Origin: Lachnospiraceae bacterium
Lineage (GTDB): Bacteria; Bacillota; Clostridia; Lachnospirales; Lachnospiraceae
Direction of reading: 5' to 3'
Assembly: GCA_910574285.1 (NCBI GenBank)
Contig: CAJTAL010000001.1
Location: forward strand, 124,001-188,000
DNA: 64,000 nucleotides
Program-made: the position numbers and the translations under genes
Shown: in pieces, positions 18,324 to 26,431 of the stretch
Layout: each line of letters starts with the position of its first letter
Numbering within the stretch: position 1 is the stretch's first letter
Notes under the pieces: generated by a model
What the model was told of the DNA's origin: nothing
The model's input: only the letters and a program-made list of their open reading frames with translations
Database searches by the model: none

Positions 18324-18746
18324 CTACCCGACATCCGCAGATGCCATTCCACTCTCCAGCAATGACCAGTCAATCAACTGAAAATCGTCATATACCGGTT
18401 CCTCATACAAGTCAGACTTGAATATGAATTTGCGGCACGCTTGTATGGCGTTCTCAATCAACTTAACCGACCCTTCGTCAACCTCCCCCTTTCTCTCTGA
18501 TATCATAATGGATTTATATGGCGTCTCATTGGGCTTCACGCTTCCGGATAACGGATGCGATAACAATGTGTGCCCCTCGTGAATTCTGTCTCTTACTTCC
18601 TTAAGAATCTCTTCATAGGAAATCTCTCTATATATAACATGACGTGTATCTTTCAGCCTGTCCAGTACCATCGGATTATTCGTTACCACAATATAATCTT
18701 TACTTCCCATCTGTTTTCTATTCTCCCATATTGCCTTTTTCAGCAT
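18324..18746 (-). CDS. grdX: GrdX family protein, first gene of the glycine reductase operon
   Basis: 140 residues; ATG 18746 is best spaced behind GGAG, and an ATG two codons earlier is possible. The sequence (YIVVTNNPMVLDRLKD, IHEGHTLLSHPLSGSVKPNETPY) matches the small GrdX protein found at the head of glycine, sarcosine and betaine reductase operons. Its role is not established. It begins only about 14 bp after the riboswitch terminator, so its transcription should depend on glycine. Confidence 0.88.
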   Translation of the reverse strand: MLKKAIWENRKQMGSKDYIVVTNNPMVLDRLKDTRHVIYREISYEEILKEVRDRIHEGHTLLSHPLSGSVKPNETPYKSIMISERKGEVDEGSVKLIENAIQACRKFIFKSDLYEEPVYDDFQLIDWSLLESGMASADVG

Positions 18747-18760
18747 TATCATCTCCGACT

Positions 18761-18804
18761 AAAAAAGGACGATTTGAACACAATCATGCGCGCAATCGTC
18801 CTTT
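18761..18804 (-). terminator. riboswitch-controlled intrinsic terminator before grdX
   Basis: On the minus strand AAAGGACGATT and AATCGTCCTTT pair around a short loop and end in a T6 tract, immediately upstream of the grdX ribosome site. It lies about 65 nt after the glycine aptamer, as expected for an expression platform. Confidence 0.85.
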
Positions 18805-18869
18805 CTGTCTTTTGCCCTGATAATCTATCAATTCTTTTTTAGAAATTTATCACACAGCACAAGATTCAG

Positions 18870-18985
18870 AATGTGGTACGTTCCCCAGTCCTTTTGCCTG
18901 AAAGTTTCACCCGTCATAACTCTTCCCGTTAATGCAGGTTTGCCTCTTCGGCGGCCATATCCATGACTCTCTCTTGGGAAATATC
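18870..18985 (-). promoter_or_regulatory. glycine riboswitch (gcvT element), apparently a single aptamer
   Basis: The minus strand shows the conserved core GCCGCCGAAGAGGCAA, then after a variable stem ACTTTCAGGCAAAAGGAC, with AGAGAGAG at the 5' side and an outer TTCCC/GGGAA helix. These are the diagnostic glycine aptamer blocks. I see one aptamer, not the common tandem pair. Glycine riboswitches usually activate expression, so glycine should prevent formation of the downstream terminator and induce grdXEB and the rest. Confidence 0.88.
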
Positions 18986-19099
18986 AACCCACTCTTATAT
19001 TCTCTTTTTATGTCTAATACTATCTAATATTACGCCTGATTACATCCGGCGTCTTTTGTTATTTATAGATAATTTATATGTCTTTCATTGCCTGTACCT

Positions 19100-19128
19100 A
19101 TAATAACCGATTGTTAAAATATTTTCAA
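19100..19128 (-). promoter_or_regulatory. promoter of the grd operon
   Basis: TTGAAA, 17-bp spacer, TATTAT on the minus strand. It lies about 115 nt upstream of the glycine aptamer, giving a leader of roughly 345 nt before grdX. A small ACGCC/GGCGT hairpin (19032-19052) lies within the leader. Confidence 0.65.
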
Positions 19129-19273
19129 CCCTTTCATTCAAAATATCCAAATTTATACACTATGCACAATATTGACGCCTGATTTTTGTCGAATATTCCA
19201 AATCATCATAGTTAAGCCAAAACGAAAAATTTGACAGGCAAGGGGGAATCTGTTTCAACAATTTCATTCTTTC

Positions 19274-19302
19274 TTGACGTAAGAATATCCGATTGGTATA
19301 AT
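19274..19302 (+). promoter_or_regulatory. promoter of the cheX-like/cheY-like pair
   Basis: TTGACG, 17-bp spacer, TATAAT, a near-consensus sigma-A promoter 30 bp before the ATG at 19332. It is divergent from the grd promoter. Apart from these promoters and the grd leader elements, I see no other gene in 18805-19331. Confidence 0.85.
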
Positions 19303-19331
19303 ATTAAACGGTATAGAAAGGAAGGATCTGC

Positions 19332-19796
19332 ATGGATACTGTTATGTCTGATGAAAAGCTTCGCAGCATATTTGATCTGGTGGTCAGGGAAGTAACGGAA
19401 AAGCTGGCAGGCATTCGATTATATGAAGAATCTGCAACACCCATTGGCAAAGATTCCTGCACTGTGCACGCCACGTTCGCAAGAGGATTTTCTTCCAGCC
19501 TGGCATTATGTGCCGATACAGCGATGTTTATCCGGCTGACCCAATCTATGCTGCAGGAAGAAAAGGTTACGGATCAAGACGTAGAGGATTTCACGAAGGA
19601 ATATTTTAATGTGGTGTGCGGTCACATTGCTTCCAGGCTGTTTCAGGTTACCAAAGTAGCGTCCCGGTTTGGAATACCGGAATTTTACACAGGGCAATAC
19701 CAGCCGGCAGACAAAGACGAGCACTTTGCCATTTCTTATTCCAGCGACAAGAATGAAAGCTCTCGTTTAAGCCACTTTACTTCAAAGCCAGAATAA
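19332..19796 (+). CDS. CheX-like chemotaxis phosphatase domain protein
   Basis: 154 residues, start ATG 19332 behind GAAAGGAAGGA. The protein matches the CheX/CheC fold, with the signature ExxN phosphatase motif as E90-Y-F-N93 in FTKEYFNVVCGHIASRLF. CheX proteins dephosphorylate CheY~P or related receiver domains. The next gene encodes a stand-alone receiver, its probable partner, 32 bp downstream. No chemoreceptors, CheA or flagellar genes are nearby, so the pair may serve a non-motility signalling path. Confidence 0.8.
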   Translation: MDTVMSDEKLRSIFDLVVREVTEKLAGIRLYEESATPIGKDSCTVHATFARGFSSSLALCADTAMFIRLTQSMLQEEKVTDQDVEDFTKEYFNVVCGHIASRLFQVTKVASRFGIPEFYTGQYQPADKDEHFAISYSSDKNESSRLSHFTSKPE

Positions 19797-19828
19797 ATCA
19801 GGGAAATATTTGAAAGAGGTGATTCTTT

Positions 19829-20197
19829 ATGAGAAAGCGGGTCATGATCGTAGACGATTCGCGGGTAGTTGAGCTACAGATGAGAAAGATGCTGCAGGAT
19901 ACGGATTATGAAATAGCCGCCTATTGCCACGACGGCGAGATGGCGCTCGCGCAATACGGCAAGATTATGCCGGACCTGGTGACAATGGACATTATTATGC
20001 CGGGTATGGACGGGCTGGAAACTTCCAGGGCAATTCTGGAGAAATATCCGGACGCCAAAATTATCATGGTTTCCTCTCTGGCATATGACGATACGATCGA
20101 CGAGGCAAATTCAATCGGTATCAAGACATTTATCTATAAGCCCCTGGATAAAGACCAGTTGTTGTCGGCCCTTGACACTACATTAAGCGAAGATTAA
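19829..20197 (+). CDS. CheY-like single-domain response regulator
   Basis: 122 residues, only a receiver domain. The acidic pocket D9-D10, phospho-acceptor D54 (LVTMDIIMPGMDG), the switch Ser/Thr region VSSLAYDD and the conserved K104 (IYKPLDKDQ) are all present. The start is ATG 19829 behind AAAGAGGTG. It is probably co-transcribed with the CheX-like gene and ends at a strong terminator 5 bp on. Its kinase is not in the window. Confidence 0.92.
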   Translation: MRKRVMIVDDSRVVELQMRKMLQDTDYEIAAYCHDGEMALAQYGKIMPDLVTMDIIMPGMDGLETSRAILEKYPDAKIIMVSSLAYDDTIDEANSIGIKTFIYKPLDKDQLLSALDTTLSED

Positions 20198-20201
20198 AAA
20201 A

Positions 20202-20245
20202 GTACAGCATGGCATCCGAAAAACCGGATACCATGCTGTTTTTTA
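20202..20245 (+). terminator. intrinsic terminator after the receiver gene
   Basis: ACAGCATGG.ATCCG and CGGATACCATGCTGT form a long stem around AAAAAC, ending in T6, with an A tract on the other side. It may also work on the opposite strand for iolA. Confidence 0.9.
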
Positions 20246-20327
20246 ATGGTCTGATTTCTAGTATAACCCACATGTGCTATCGGGAAAACAGATCAGCGAA
20301 ACATATGGTTAATTAAATTGGATTATA

Positions 20328-21848
20328 CTAAATTGTACCGTCCCATGTGGATACTTCGATCGTCTTCTTCTCTTCCTCGTCGAACCAGTGTGTCGTCACC
20401 GTCTTTGACTCTGTGAAGAAACGGTAAGCATCTTTGCCAAGGCAGTGAAGATCTCCAAAGAAGGAATCCTTGTGACCGGAGAACGGGAAGAATCCGATCG
20501 GAACCGGAACGCCTACGTTTACACCGACCATACCGCCGTCTGTATATCTTGCGAACTGGCGTGCAAAATATCCGCTCTGTGTGTAGATAACGGAACCATT
20601 TGCATATGGATTCTCATTCATCATAGCAAGGCCTTCTTCGAAATCTTTGCAGCGTTTTACCGTAAGAACAGGAGCAAATATCTCCTCGCGTCCGATACTC
20701 ATATCCTGTGTCACATGGTCAAAGATCGTCGGAGCCACAAAATATCCGTTCTTCATATCTTCCGGAACTTCCGGGTTACGTCCGTCGAGCACCAGCTTCG
20801 CTCCTTCGTCAAGCCCCTTTTGGATGTCGCGGAGTACTTCCTGATAATGCTTCTCATATGTAATAGGCCCAATGGTCTTAACTCCCTTTGCATGAGATCT
20901 GTCATAAGCCTTGGTTGGAATCACCTGTTTTGCCTGCTTTACCAGCTCTTCTACGAATTTGTCCGCGATGGCTTCCTCAACTACGATACAGCTAAGAGCC
21001 ATACATCTCTGTCCCGCGCATCCAAACGCAGAATTAATTACGCCCGCAACCGTTCTCTCGAGAGCACAGTCCGCCATAACCAGTGCATGGTTCTTCGCCT
21101 GGCACAGAGCCTGCACGCGTTTGCCGTTAGCCGCGCCTCTCTGATATACGGATTTTCCTACCGGAGTAGATCCTACGAAAGAGATACCTCTGATATCCGG
21201 GTGGTTCAGAAGAAGGTCAACCTCATTTCTGGAGCAGGTAATAACATTGATAACGCCGTCCGGCACGCCTGCCTCTTTGTAGATTGCCGCCAGCTTAAGA
21301 GCCGTCCTCGGCGTCAGGGAAGCAGCCTTAAGAACCATGGTATTACCGGTCGCGATACAAGTAGGAGCCATCCATCCAAAGGGGATCATCGCCGGGAAGT
21401 TTACCGGTGCGATGCCGGCGAATACTCCAAGAGGCTCGCGGTATTTTACCGTATCATATCCGCGGGACGCATCCATCATGGACTCTCCCATCATAAGAGA
21501 GGTTACCTGCGTCGCAAGCTCGGTGCCCTCTTTCGCCTTGGCAACGTCGCCGTCGGCTTCGCCCCATGTCTTTCCGTTCTCTTCCGCCACCGTATAGGTC
21601 AGCTCTTCATAATCACGGATGATCAGCTCGCGGATCTTATACATGATCTGCGCTCTCTTGATCGCCGGAGTACCGCTCCATCCCGGAAATGCTGCCTTTG
21701 CCGCCTGAACCGCGGCTTCCACCTCATCGGTTGTACAGCAGGGCGCCTGTCCGGTAATCTCTCCCGTTGACGGATTGTGAAGATCATACCATACGTCAGT
21801 CTTGGATTCTACGAATTCACCATTGATAAATACTTTTAATTTTTCCAT
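20328..21848 (-). CDS. iolA: CoA-acylating methylmalonate/malonate-semialdehyde dehydrogenase
   Basis: 506 residues of the aldehyde dehydrogenase superfamily. It has the catalytic Cys282 in FGCAGQRCMAL, characteristic of MSDH/IolA, and the cofactor stretch GISFVGSTPVGKSVYQ. It converts malonate semialdehyde, from IolJ cleavage, to acetyl-CoA plus CO2 with NAD and CoA, the last step of myo-inositol catabolism. It is the fourth gene of iolC-iolD-iolB-iolA, about 110 bp after iolB, with start ATG 21848 behind AGGAGA. Confidence 0.95.
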   Translation of the reverse strand: MEKLKVFINGEFVESKTDVWYDLHNPSTGEITGQAPCCTTDEVEAAVQAAKAAFPGWSGTPAIKRAQIMYKIRELIIRDYEELTYTVAEENGKTWGEADGDVAKAKEGTELATQVTSLMMGESMMDASRGYDTVKYREPLGVFAGIAPVNFPAMIPFGWMAPTCIATGNTMVLKAASLTPRTALKLAAIYKEAGVPDGVINVITCSRNEVDLLLNHPDIRGISFVGSTPVGKSVYQRGAANGKRVQALCQAKNHALVMADCALERTVAGVINSAFGCAGQRCMALSCIVVEEAIADKFVEELVKQAKQVIPTKAYDRSHAKGVKTIGPITYEKHYQEVLRDIQKGLDEGAKLVLDGRNPEVPEDMKNGYFVAPTIFDHVTQDMSIGREEIFAPVLTVKRCKDFEEGLAMMNENPYANGSVIYTQSGYFARQFARYTDGGMVGVNVGVPVPIGFFPFSGHKDSFFGDLHCLGKDAYRFFTESKTVTTHWFDEEEKKTIEVSTWDGTI

Positions 21849-21957
21849 GTCTCTTCTCCTTTTATAATTATATGATGATTAGATGCCAAGACCAAAAATC
21901 ATGTGTGACATGCAAACCAATCCCTGGCATCATGATCTTAGCCAAATACGCTCAATT

Positions 21958-22749
21958 CTAAAAATCAGCTTCGTGCATCCATGTATATCTCTCGTCTTCA
22001 CAGCGGTCTGTCTGCAGCCATGGATTACCGTCGATATGACGGATCATCCAGCAGGTATACATCTGGAATCCCGGCGCAACTGCCTGCGGATGAAGCTCTC
22101 CTCCCGGTATCGCGGAAAAACTGTTGTTCACACTCTTGAACACCTGATCTCCGACAAAGCTTGCCCCGAAGCCTTCCGGACGGTCGAATTTGAACAGGTA
22201 CGTCTCCGGCTGCGGATGCCTGTGCGGAAGATATCCGGACCAGTTTCCTCTGTCATTTAAGACCTCTCCGAGAACCATGTTGGACTCCGGTGAGATGTCA
22301 TGATCAAATATCGTATTCACACGGCGCTTTGCCACATTGCCGAACTTACCTACGCTCGAATATCCCCATGGAGCGTCTTCCGGCCTGTACAGACGGCTCG
22401 CGAACGTCCTGTCATTGCGGGTACACTGCACCAGAATCTCCGTCTCGGCATTGGCCGTTACCTCTACTTCCACACCGGAACTTACATGGACGCACCATGG
22501 TCCTTCTGTGAATACATCCTTCCTGCTGACCGTCTCTCTCTGGTCCTCCCAGGCATAGGTCATATTTCCTGACAGGAGAAGAACCGCCGTCTCCTCTCCC
22601 TGCCTCTGGAATTTTCTTACCTCGCCGGCCTTCATCTGATAGACACGGATATCCATCATCATTGCCTGATACTCATTGTCATAAGTGGTAAGAATCATCT
22701 CACCTTTATCGTCGAACTCTGGATAGCCAAATACTTTGCCCAATTCCAT
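21958..22749 (-). CDS. iolB: 5-deoxy-glucuronate isomerase
   Basis: 263 residues, normal family length. It is a bicupin with the metal-binding cluster YLPHRHPQPETYLFKFDRPEGF in the second cupin and the GPWCVHVSSGVEVEV stretch in the first. It isomerises 5-deoxy-D-glucuronate to 5-dehydro-2-deoxy-D-gluconate between the IolD and IolC steps. The start is ATG 22749 behind AGGAGG. An intergenic hairpin region (22791-22872) separates it from iolD. Confidence 0.94.
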   Translation of the reverse strand: MELGKVFGYPEFDDKGEMILTTYDNEYQAMMMDIRVYQMKAGEVRKFQRQGEETAVLLLSGNMTYAWEDQRETVSRKDVFTEGPWCVHVSSGVEVEVTANAETEILVQCTRNDRTFASRLYRPEDAPWGYSSVGKFGNVAKRRVNTIFDHDISPESNMVLGEVLNDRGNWSGYLPHRHPQPETYLFKFDRPEGFGASFVGDQVFKSVNNSFSAIPGGELHPQAVAPGFQMYTCWMIRHIDGNPWLQTDRCEDERYTWMHEADF

Positions 22750-22790
22750 ACGCCTCCTATTATTGATCTATATTCTCAGAATCTCTCTTT

Positions 22791-22872
22791 CCACACTCTC
22801 TCGTGTGGATCTTCCCGGTCTCTTCACGAGCGCCGGATAAAACCCGCCTTTGGCGCTTCATTCTGAAGATCC
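22791..22872. other. nested hairpins between iolD and iolB
   Basis: GGATCTTC (22807-22814) pairs with GAAGATCC (22865-22872), enclosing a GCGCC/GGCGC stem. Beside it CCACAC pairs with GTGTGG (22791-22808). There is no T tract, so it may stabilise or process the polycistronic message. Confidence 0.5.
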
Positions 22873-22904
22873 CGAGAATAAATTTCCTTCATGATCCAGA
22901 CGAT

Positions 22905-24836
22905 TTAGTAATCTCTCGCCTCGTCTCTTCCTTCCTTAACGCCCTTCCATGCTTCTCTGACAGACTCTTTTTCCGAAACATCGGCAAGACCTACATTCCA
23001 CCAGGACTCATAGCCGTCTGTCATGGTCTTCGGAATTACTTTCAGGTCAAACAAACACGCGATCTCTTGCTTCTTCGCGTCTTCCAAAGCCGCCTCTAAC
23101 TCCGCGATCGTCTTGCATGTGTAAGACTTAAGTCCATAACCTTCCGCAATCTTGGCATAATCAACCGGGATCAGATCGCCGCAGGGCTTCTTGCCGTCTG
23201 TATAGCGGAACTCCGTCGCAAGGCTTCCGATACCGTGGTTCATCTCCAGGTTATTGATACAGCCGAATCCGCAGTTGTCGAATACCAGGATATTTACTTT
23301 CTTTCTCTCCTGCATGATGGTCATGATCTCACTGTGAAGCATCTGGAAACTGGAATCTCCGACAACACAGTATACTTCGTTGTCCGGCTCGGCAAATTTC
23401 ACGCCGAGGGTCGCCGCCACTTCGTATCCCATACAGGAATAACCGTACTCTGCGTGATAACCGCCCCGCTTGTCGGTAGTCCATACTCTCTGCATACAGC
23501 TCGGAAGAGAACCGCCCGCCGTGATAATGGTCGCGTCCTCGTCGATCACCCTGCGGATTGCCGCAAGGGCTGCCGTCTGGGTAATCTTTCCGTCCGTCAG
23601 CTTCACGAATTCAGGAATCGTTCTCGGATCTCTTGCCTTGATGATAGGTTCAAAATCATCTCCCGTATACTCGATACCGGCAAGTCTTTCCATCTCTTTA
23701 TCCCATACACGCTTCGCTTCTTCAATCTCGCCTGCATACGCGGATACATAACCTCTTGCGCGGAGCTTCTCTGCCAATGCCTCAACCGTTGCTCTGGCGT
23801 CTCCCACTGCCTTTACGGCGTCCATCTTGTACGCATGATAGCGGGAATTGTTGATGGTAACGATCTTTACATTCTCATTCCTGAAGAGTCTCTTGGAGCT
23901 TGTGGTAAAATCAGACATTCTCGTTCCGATGGCAATCACCACATCCGCGTCTTTCGCGATGACATTAGACGCATAAGTACCTGTCACGCCGATGCCGCCG
24001 AGACAATACGGGTGGCCGGACTTACATGCGCTCTTTCCTCCCTGGCTCTCTCCAAACGGAATCTTGAACTCCTCGCAGAACTTTTCTACCACTTCGCCTG
24101 CTTCCGAATAACGGACGCCGCCGCCGACGATCACCAACGGTTTCTTCGCTCCCGCGATAATCTCTGCCAGATCTTCCAATTCCTCGTCTACAGCTACAGG
24201 TCTTGTGATTCTATGTACACGCTTCTCGAAGAAATACTCCGGGAAATCATAAGACTCGCCTTCCACATCCTGACAGAGTCCTATGCAGCACGCTCCCGTC
24301 TCCGCCGGATCGGTCAGGACACGCATCGCGTTAATCAGCGCCGTCATGATCATCTCCGGCCTCATGATTCTGTCCCAGTATTTGCAGACCGGCTTGAACG
24401 CGTCGTTCGTGGTTGTCGCCAGGCTGCTGCTCTGCTCTAACTGCTGAAGCACCGGGTCCGGCTGACGTGACGCAAACGTATCTGCCGGGAATACCAGAAG
24501 CGGAATATTATTAACCGTTGCGGTCGCGCATGCCGTTACCATATTGGCCGCGCCGGGTCCTACAGAAGACGCGCACGGGATGATCCTTTTACGGTTGCTC
24601 TGCTTCGCAAACGCAGTCGCCACATGGCACATTCCCTGCTCATTTCTCCCCTGGAGAACCCTAAGATTCCCGGGATTCGTATCCAGCGCCTCGCCTAATC
24701 CAACCGCGATCCCATGCCCGAATATGGTAAAGAATCCTTCTACGAATTTTGTCTCCTTGCCGTCCATGGAAACATACTGGTTATCCAGGAACTTCACAAT
24801 TGCCTGTGCTACGGTCATTCTTACTGTCTTAACCAT
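22905..24836 (-). CDS. iolD: 3D-(3,5/4)-trihydroxycyclohexane-1,2-dione hydrolase
   Basis: 643 residues, a thiamine-diphosphate enzyme. It shows the activating Glu region LRVLQGRNEQGMCHVATAFA, a central GGGVRYSEA domain and the ThDP/Mg site GDSSFQMLHSEIMT with the Asn pair ending at GFGCINN. It opens the ring of 3D-trihydroxycyclohexane-1,2-dione to 5-deoxyglucuronate. The start is ATG 24836 behind GAGAGG. It lies second in the iolC-D-B-A unit. Confidence 0.95.
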   Translation of the reverse strand: MVKTVRMTVAQAIVKFLDNQYVSMDGKETKFVEGFFTIFGHGIAVGLGEALDTNPGNLRVLQGRNEQGMCHVATAFAKQSNRKRIIPCASSVGPGAANMVTACATATVNNIPLLVFPADTFASRQPDPVLQQLEQSSSLATTTNDAFKPVCKYWDRIMRPEMIMTALINAMRVLTDPAETGACCIGLCQDVEGESYDFPEYFFEKRVHRITRPVAVDEELEDLAEIIAGAKKPLVIVGGGVRYSEAGEVVEKFCEEFKIPFGESQGGKSACKSGHPYCLGGIGVTGTYASNVIAKDADVVIAIGTRMSDFTTSSKRLFRNENVKIVTINNSRYHAYKMDAVKAVGDARATVEALAEKLRARGYVSAYAGEIEEAKRVWDKEMERLAGIEYTGDDFEPIIKARDPRTIPEFVKLTDGKITQTAALAAIRRVIDEDATIITAGGSLPSCMQRVWTTDKRGGYHAEYGYSCMGYEVAATLGVKFAEPDNEVYCVVGDSSFQMLHSEIMTIMQERKKVNILVFDNCGFGCINNLEMNHGIGSLATEFRYTDGKKPCGDLIPVDYAKIAEGYGLKSYTCKTIAELEAALEDAKKQEIACLFDLKVIPKTMTDGYESWWNVGLADVSEKESVREAWKGVKEGRDEARDY

Positions 24837-24964
24837 CTCTTTTCCTCTCCCTTGCTATGTTATATTTTATAACTTTTTATATCTTCTTCTGATTCTATGA
24901 TTCTAACTCTATGATTCTAATCCTCTGACTTCTTTGATTCTCTAACGCCGGCATTCATTACTGC

Positions 24965-25050
24965 TTATTTGCCAGCCATCTGCTTTTCCTGCTGCTCGAT
25001 CATCTTCATGATGATCTGACGCTTTCCTAACGCTTTCTCATCTTCTGCCC
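24965..25050 (-). other. coding-like stretch in a second frame directly after the iolC stop
   Basis: Read in the frame offset from iolC, the sequence gives AEDEKALGKRQIIMKMIEQ and then QEKQMAGK before TAA at 24965-24967. It looks like a charged helical C-terminal tail but has no start codon with a ribosome site, and upstream the frame is soon stopped. It may be an iolC tail detached by a frameshift, or coincidence. Confidence 0.35.
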
Positions 25051-26085
25051 TTACACGCGTGCAATCATCTCGCCGAACTGTTCTTTCTCTTCCTTAATGA
25101 ACGCATGCACTGCATCCGGTCCCGGAAGGGAATCGGAACAGTTGTTGCTTCTTACCATCATAGAGGCTTCCGCAGAACCAAATTCCAGACAGTCGATAAT
25201 CTCCCATCCCTGATACAGTCCATATAAGAATCCTGAACCATATCCGTCTCCGCCGCCGAAGCCCTTTCTCGCCGTTACAGGGAACGGCTTGATGCTGAAT
25301 TTCTGTCCGTCGCAGGTGTACGCCGTCGAGCCCTTCATGCCGTGCTTGATCACTACGATCTTCGCGTTATAGCCCTGCCACAGAGCCGAACTCTCCTCGT
25401 CTGTCATGCCCGGCCTGATCAGTTTCTCCGTCAGATCGAACTCTTCTCTGGAGCCCATGATAATGTCTGCTTCTTTTGCCACAATTGAGTAATAGATCGA
25501 AATCTCGTCGCTGTTCTTCCAGTTGTACTCTCTGTAGTCGATATCGAAGATAACCTTCGTATCATTCTTCTTCGCAAGCATGACTGCCTTGATTGCCGCC
25601 TCTCTTGACGGACTTTCGGCAAGCGCCGTACCGGAGATCAGGATTGCTTTCGTATTCTTGATGTATTCCTCGTCAATATCATCTACATGGAGCTGCAAAT
25701 CCGCGATGCAGTTGCGGTACATCAGTATGCTGCTTTCCTTTGGCGAGAGCATCTCTGTGAAAGTCAGGCCCAATTTCTCACCGTTCGTACATCTGGTAAT
25801 ATGTGAAGTATCGATTCCCTGCTCATCAAAATAATCCACCACATAATCTCCAAACTGATCGTCGGATACTTTTCCAAGAAATCCTGCTTTCATACCGTGG
25901 CGGGTAACGCCTACCGCGATATTCGCCGGAGAACCTCCCACAAATTTCTCAAACATATGTACCTTCTTCAGGGGTTTGAACTCTTCCTTAACCTGATCGT
26001 TATAAGCCGGATTGAAATCAATAGCTACCCTTCCCAGCAGTACCAGATCCATTGGTCTGGATGAATCGAACTCTATATATTTCAT
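25051..26085 (-). CDS. iolC: 5-dehydro-2-deoxygluconokinase
   Basis: 344 residues from ATG 26085 directly behind GGAGGAG; an ATG five codons earlier overlaps that site. It is a PfkB-family kinase with the N-terminal pattern FVGGSPANIAVGVTRHG and the C-terminal anion-hole/catalytic motif GFGGGDGYGSGFLYGL, whose Asp is the base. It phosphorylates 5-dehydro-2-deoxy-D-gluconate for IolJ. It is the first gene of iolC-D-B-A, and its promoter region carries repeated GCACGC elements. A possible extra C-terminal tail in another frame is listed separately. Confidence 0.94.
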   Translation of the reverse strand: MKYIEFDSSRPMDLVLLGRVAIDFNPAYNDQVKEEFKPLKKVHMFEKFVGGSPANIAVGVTRHGMKAGFLGKVSDDQFGDYVVDYFDEQGIDTSHITRCTNGEKLGLTFTEMLSPKESSILMYRNCIADLQLHVDDIDEEYIKNTKAILISGTALAESPSREAAIKAVMLAKKNDTKVIFDIDYREYNWKNSDEISIYYSIVAKEADIIMGSREEFDLTEKLIRPGMTDEESSALWQGYNAKIVVIKHGMKGSTAYTCDGQKFSIKPFPVTARKGFGGGDGYGSGFLYGLYQGWEIIDCLEFGSAEASMMVRSNNCSDSLPGPDAVHAFIKEEKEQFGEMIARV

Positions 26086-26105
26086 TTTTGTCTCCTCCAT
26101 TTCTC

Positions 26106-26190
26106 TGCGTGCTATTATTTTACTTGCGTGCTTTTATTGCGTGTTTCTATTTATTGACTGTATAATAGCATGCGCACTCGAAAACTTCAA
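26106..26190 (-). promoter_or_regulatory. iolC promoter with ATAGCACGC-type operators
   Basis: Minus strand TTGAAG (26185-26190), a 17-bp spacer containing GTGCGCATGC, TATTAT (26162-26167). Between promoter and iolC lie ACACGC, AAAGCACGC and AATAATAGCACGCA (26106-26147). The last matches the half-site of the perfect palindrome upstream of the LacI gene. This suggests LacI-type repression over and downstream of the promoter. Confidence 0.7.
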
Positions 26191-26323
26191 GTATTATTTT
26201 CAAGTTTTTTATTTTCCTATGTTCTGTACAAATATTGCGGATTCTATTTGTATATTTCTCACAATCGCACGGTGCGTAAGGCACGCAAATAGCACACACC
26301 TCTTCTATACAAAAAAGCGCTGC

Positions 26324-26386
26324 AACCTGAAGTTGCACAATTGCAAAATCAGGTTGGTTGATATATTACCCTCAAAATAGTATAAT
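26324..26386 (+). promoter_or_regulatory. promoter and palindrome before the XRE regulator
   Basis: TTGATA (26358-26363), 17-bp spacer, TATAAT (26381-26386). Just upstream, AACCTGA (26324-26330) and TCAGGTT (26349-26355) enclose TTGCACAATTGCAA. This is a plausible operator, perhaps for autoregulation. Confidence 0.65.
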
Positions 26387-26431
26387 CCCAATAAGCCATT
26401 AACCCTATAAAACAAAACAGGAGGCAGTAGT

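Noticed and set aside
20445-21770. Long plus-strand open frame (441 residues) opposite iolA
   Set aside because: It lies entirely antisense to iolA, has no ribosome site and reads as low-quality composition; it is a shadow of the iolA codon pattern. The same applies to the frames opposite grdE, iolD, gltX and leuS.
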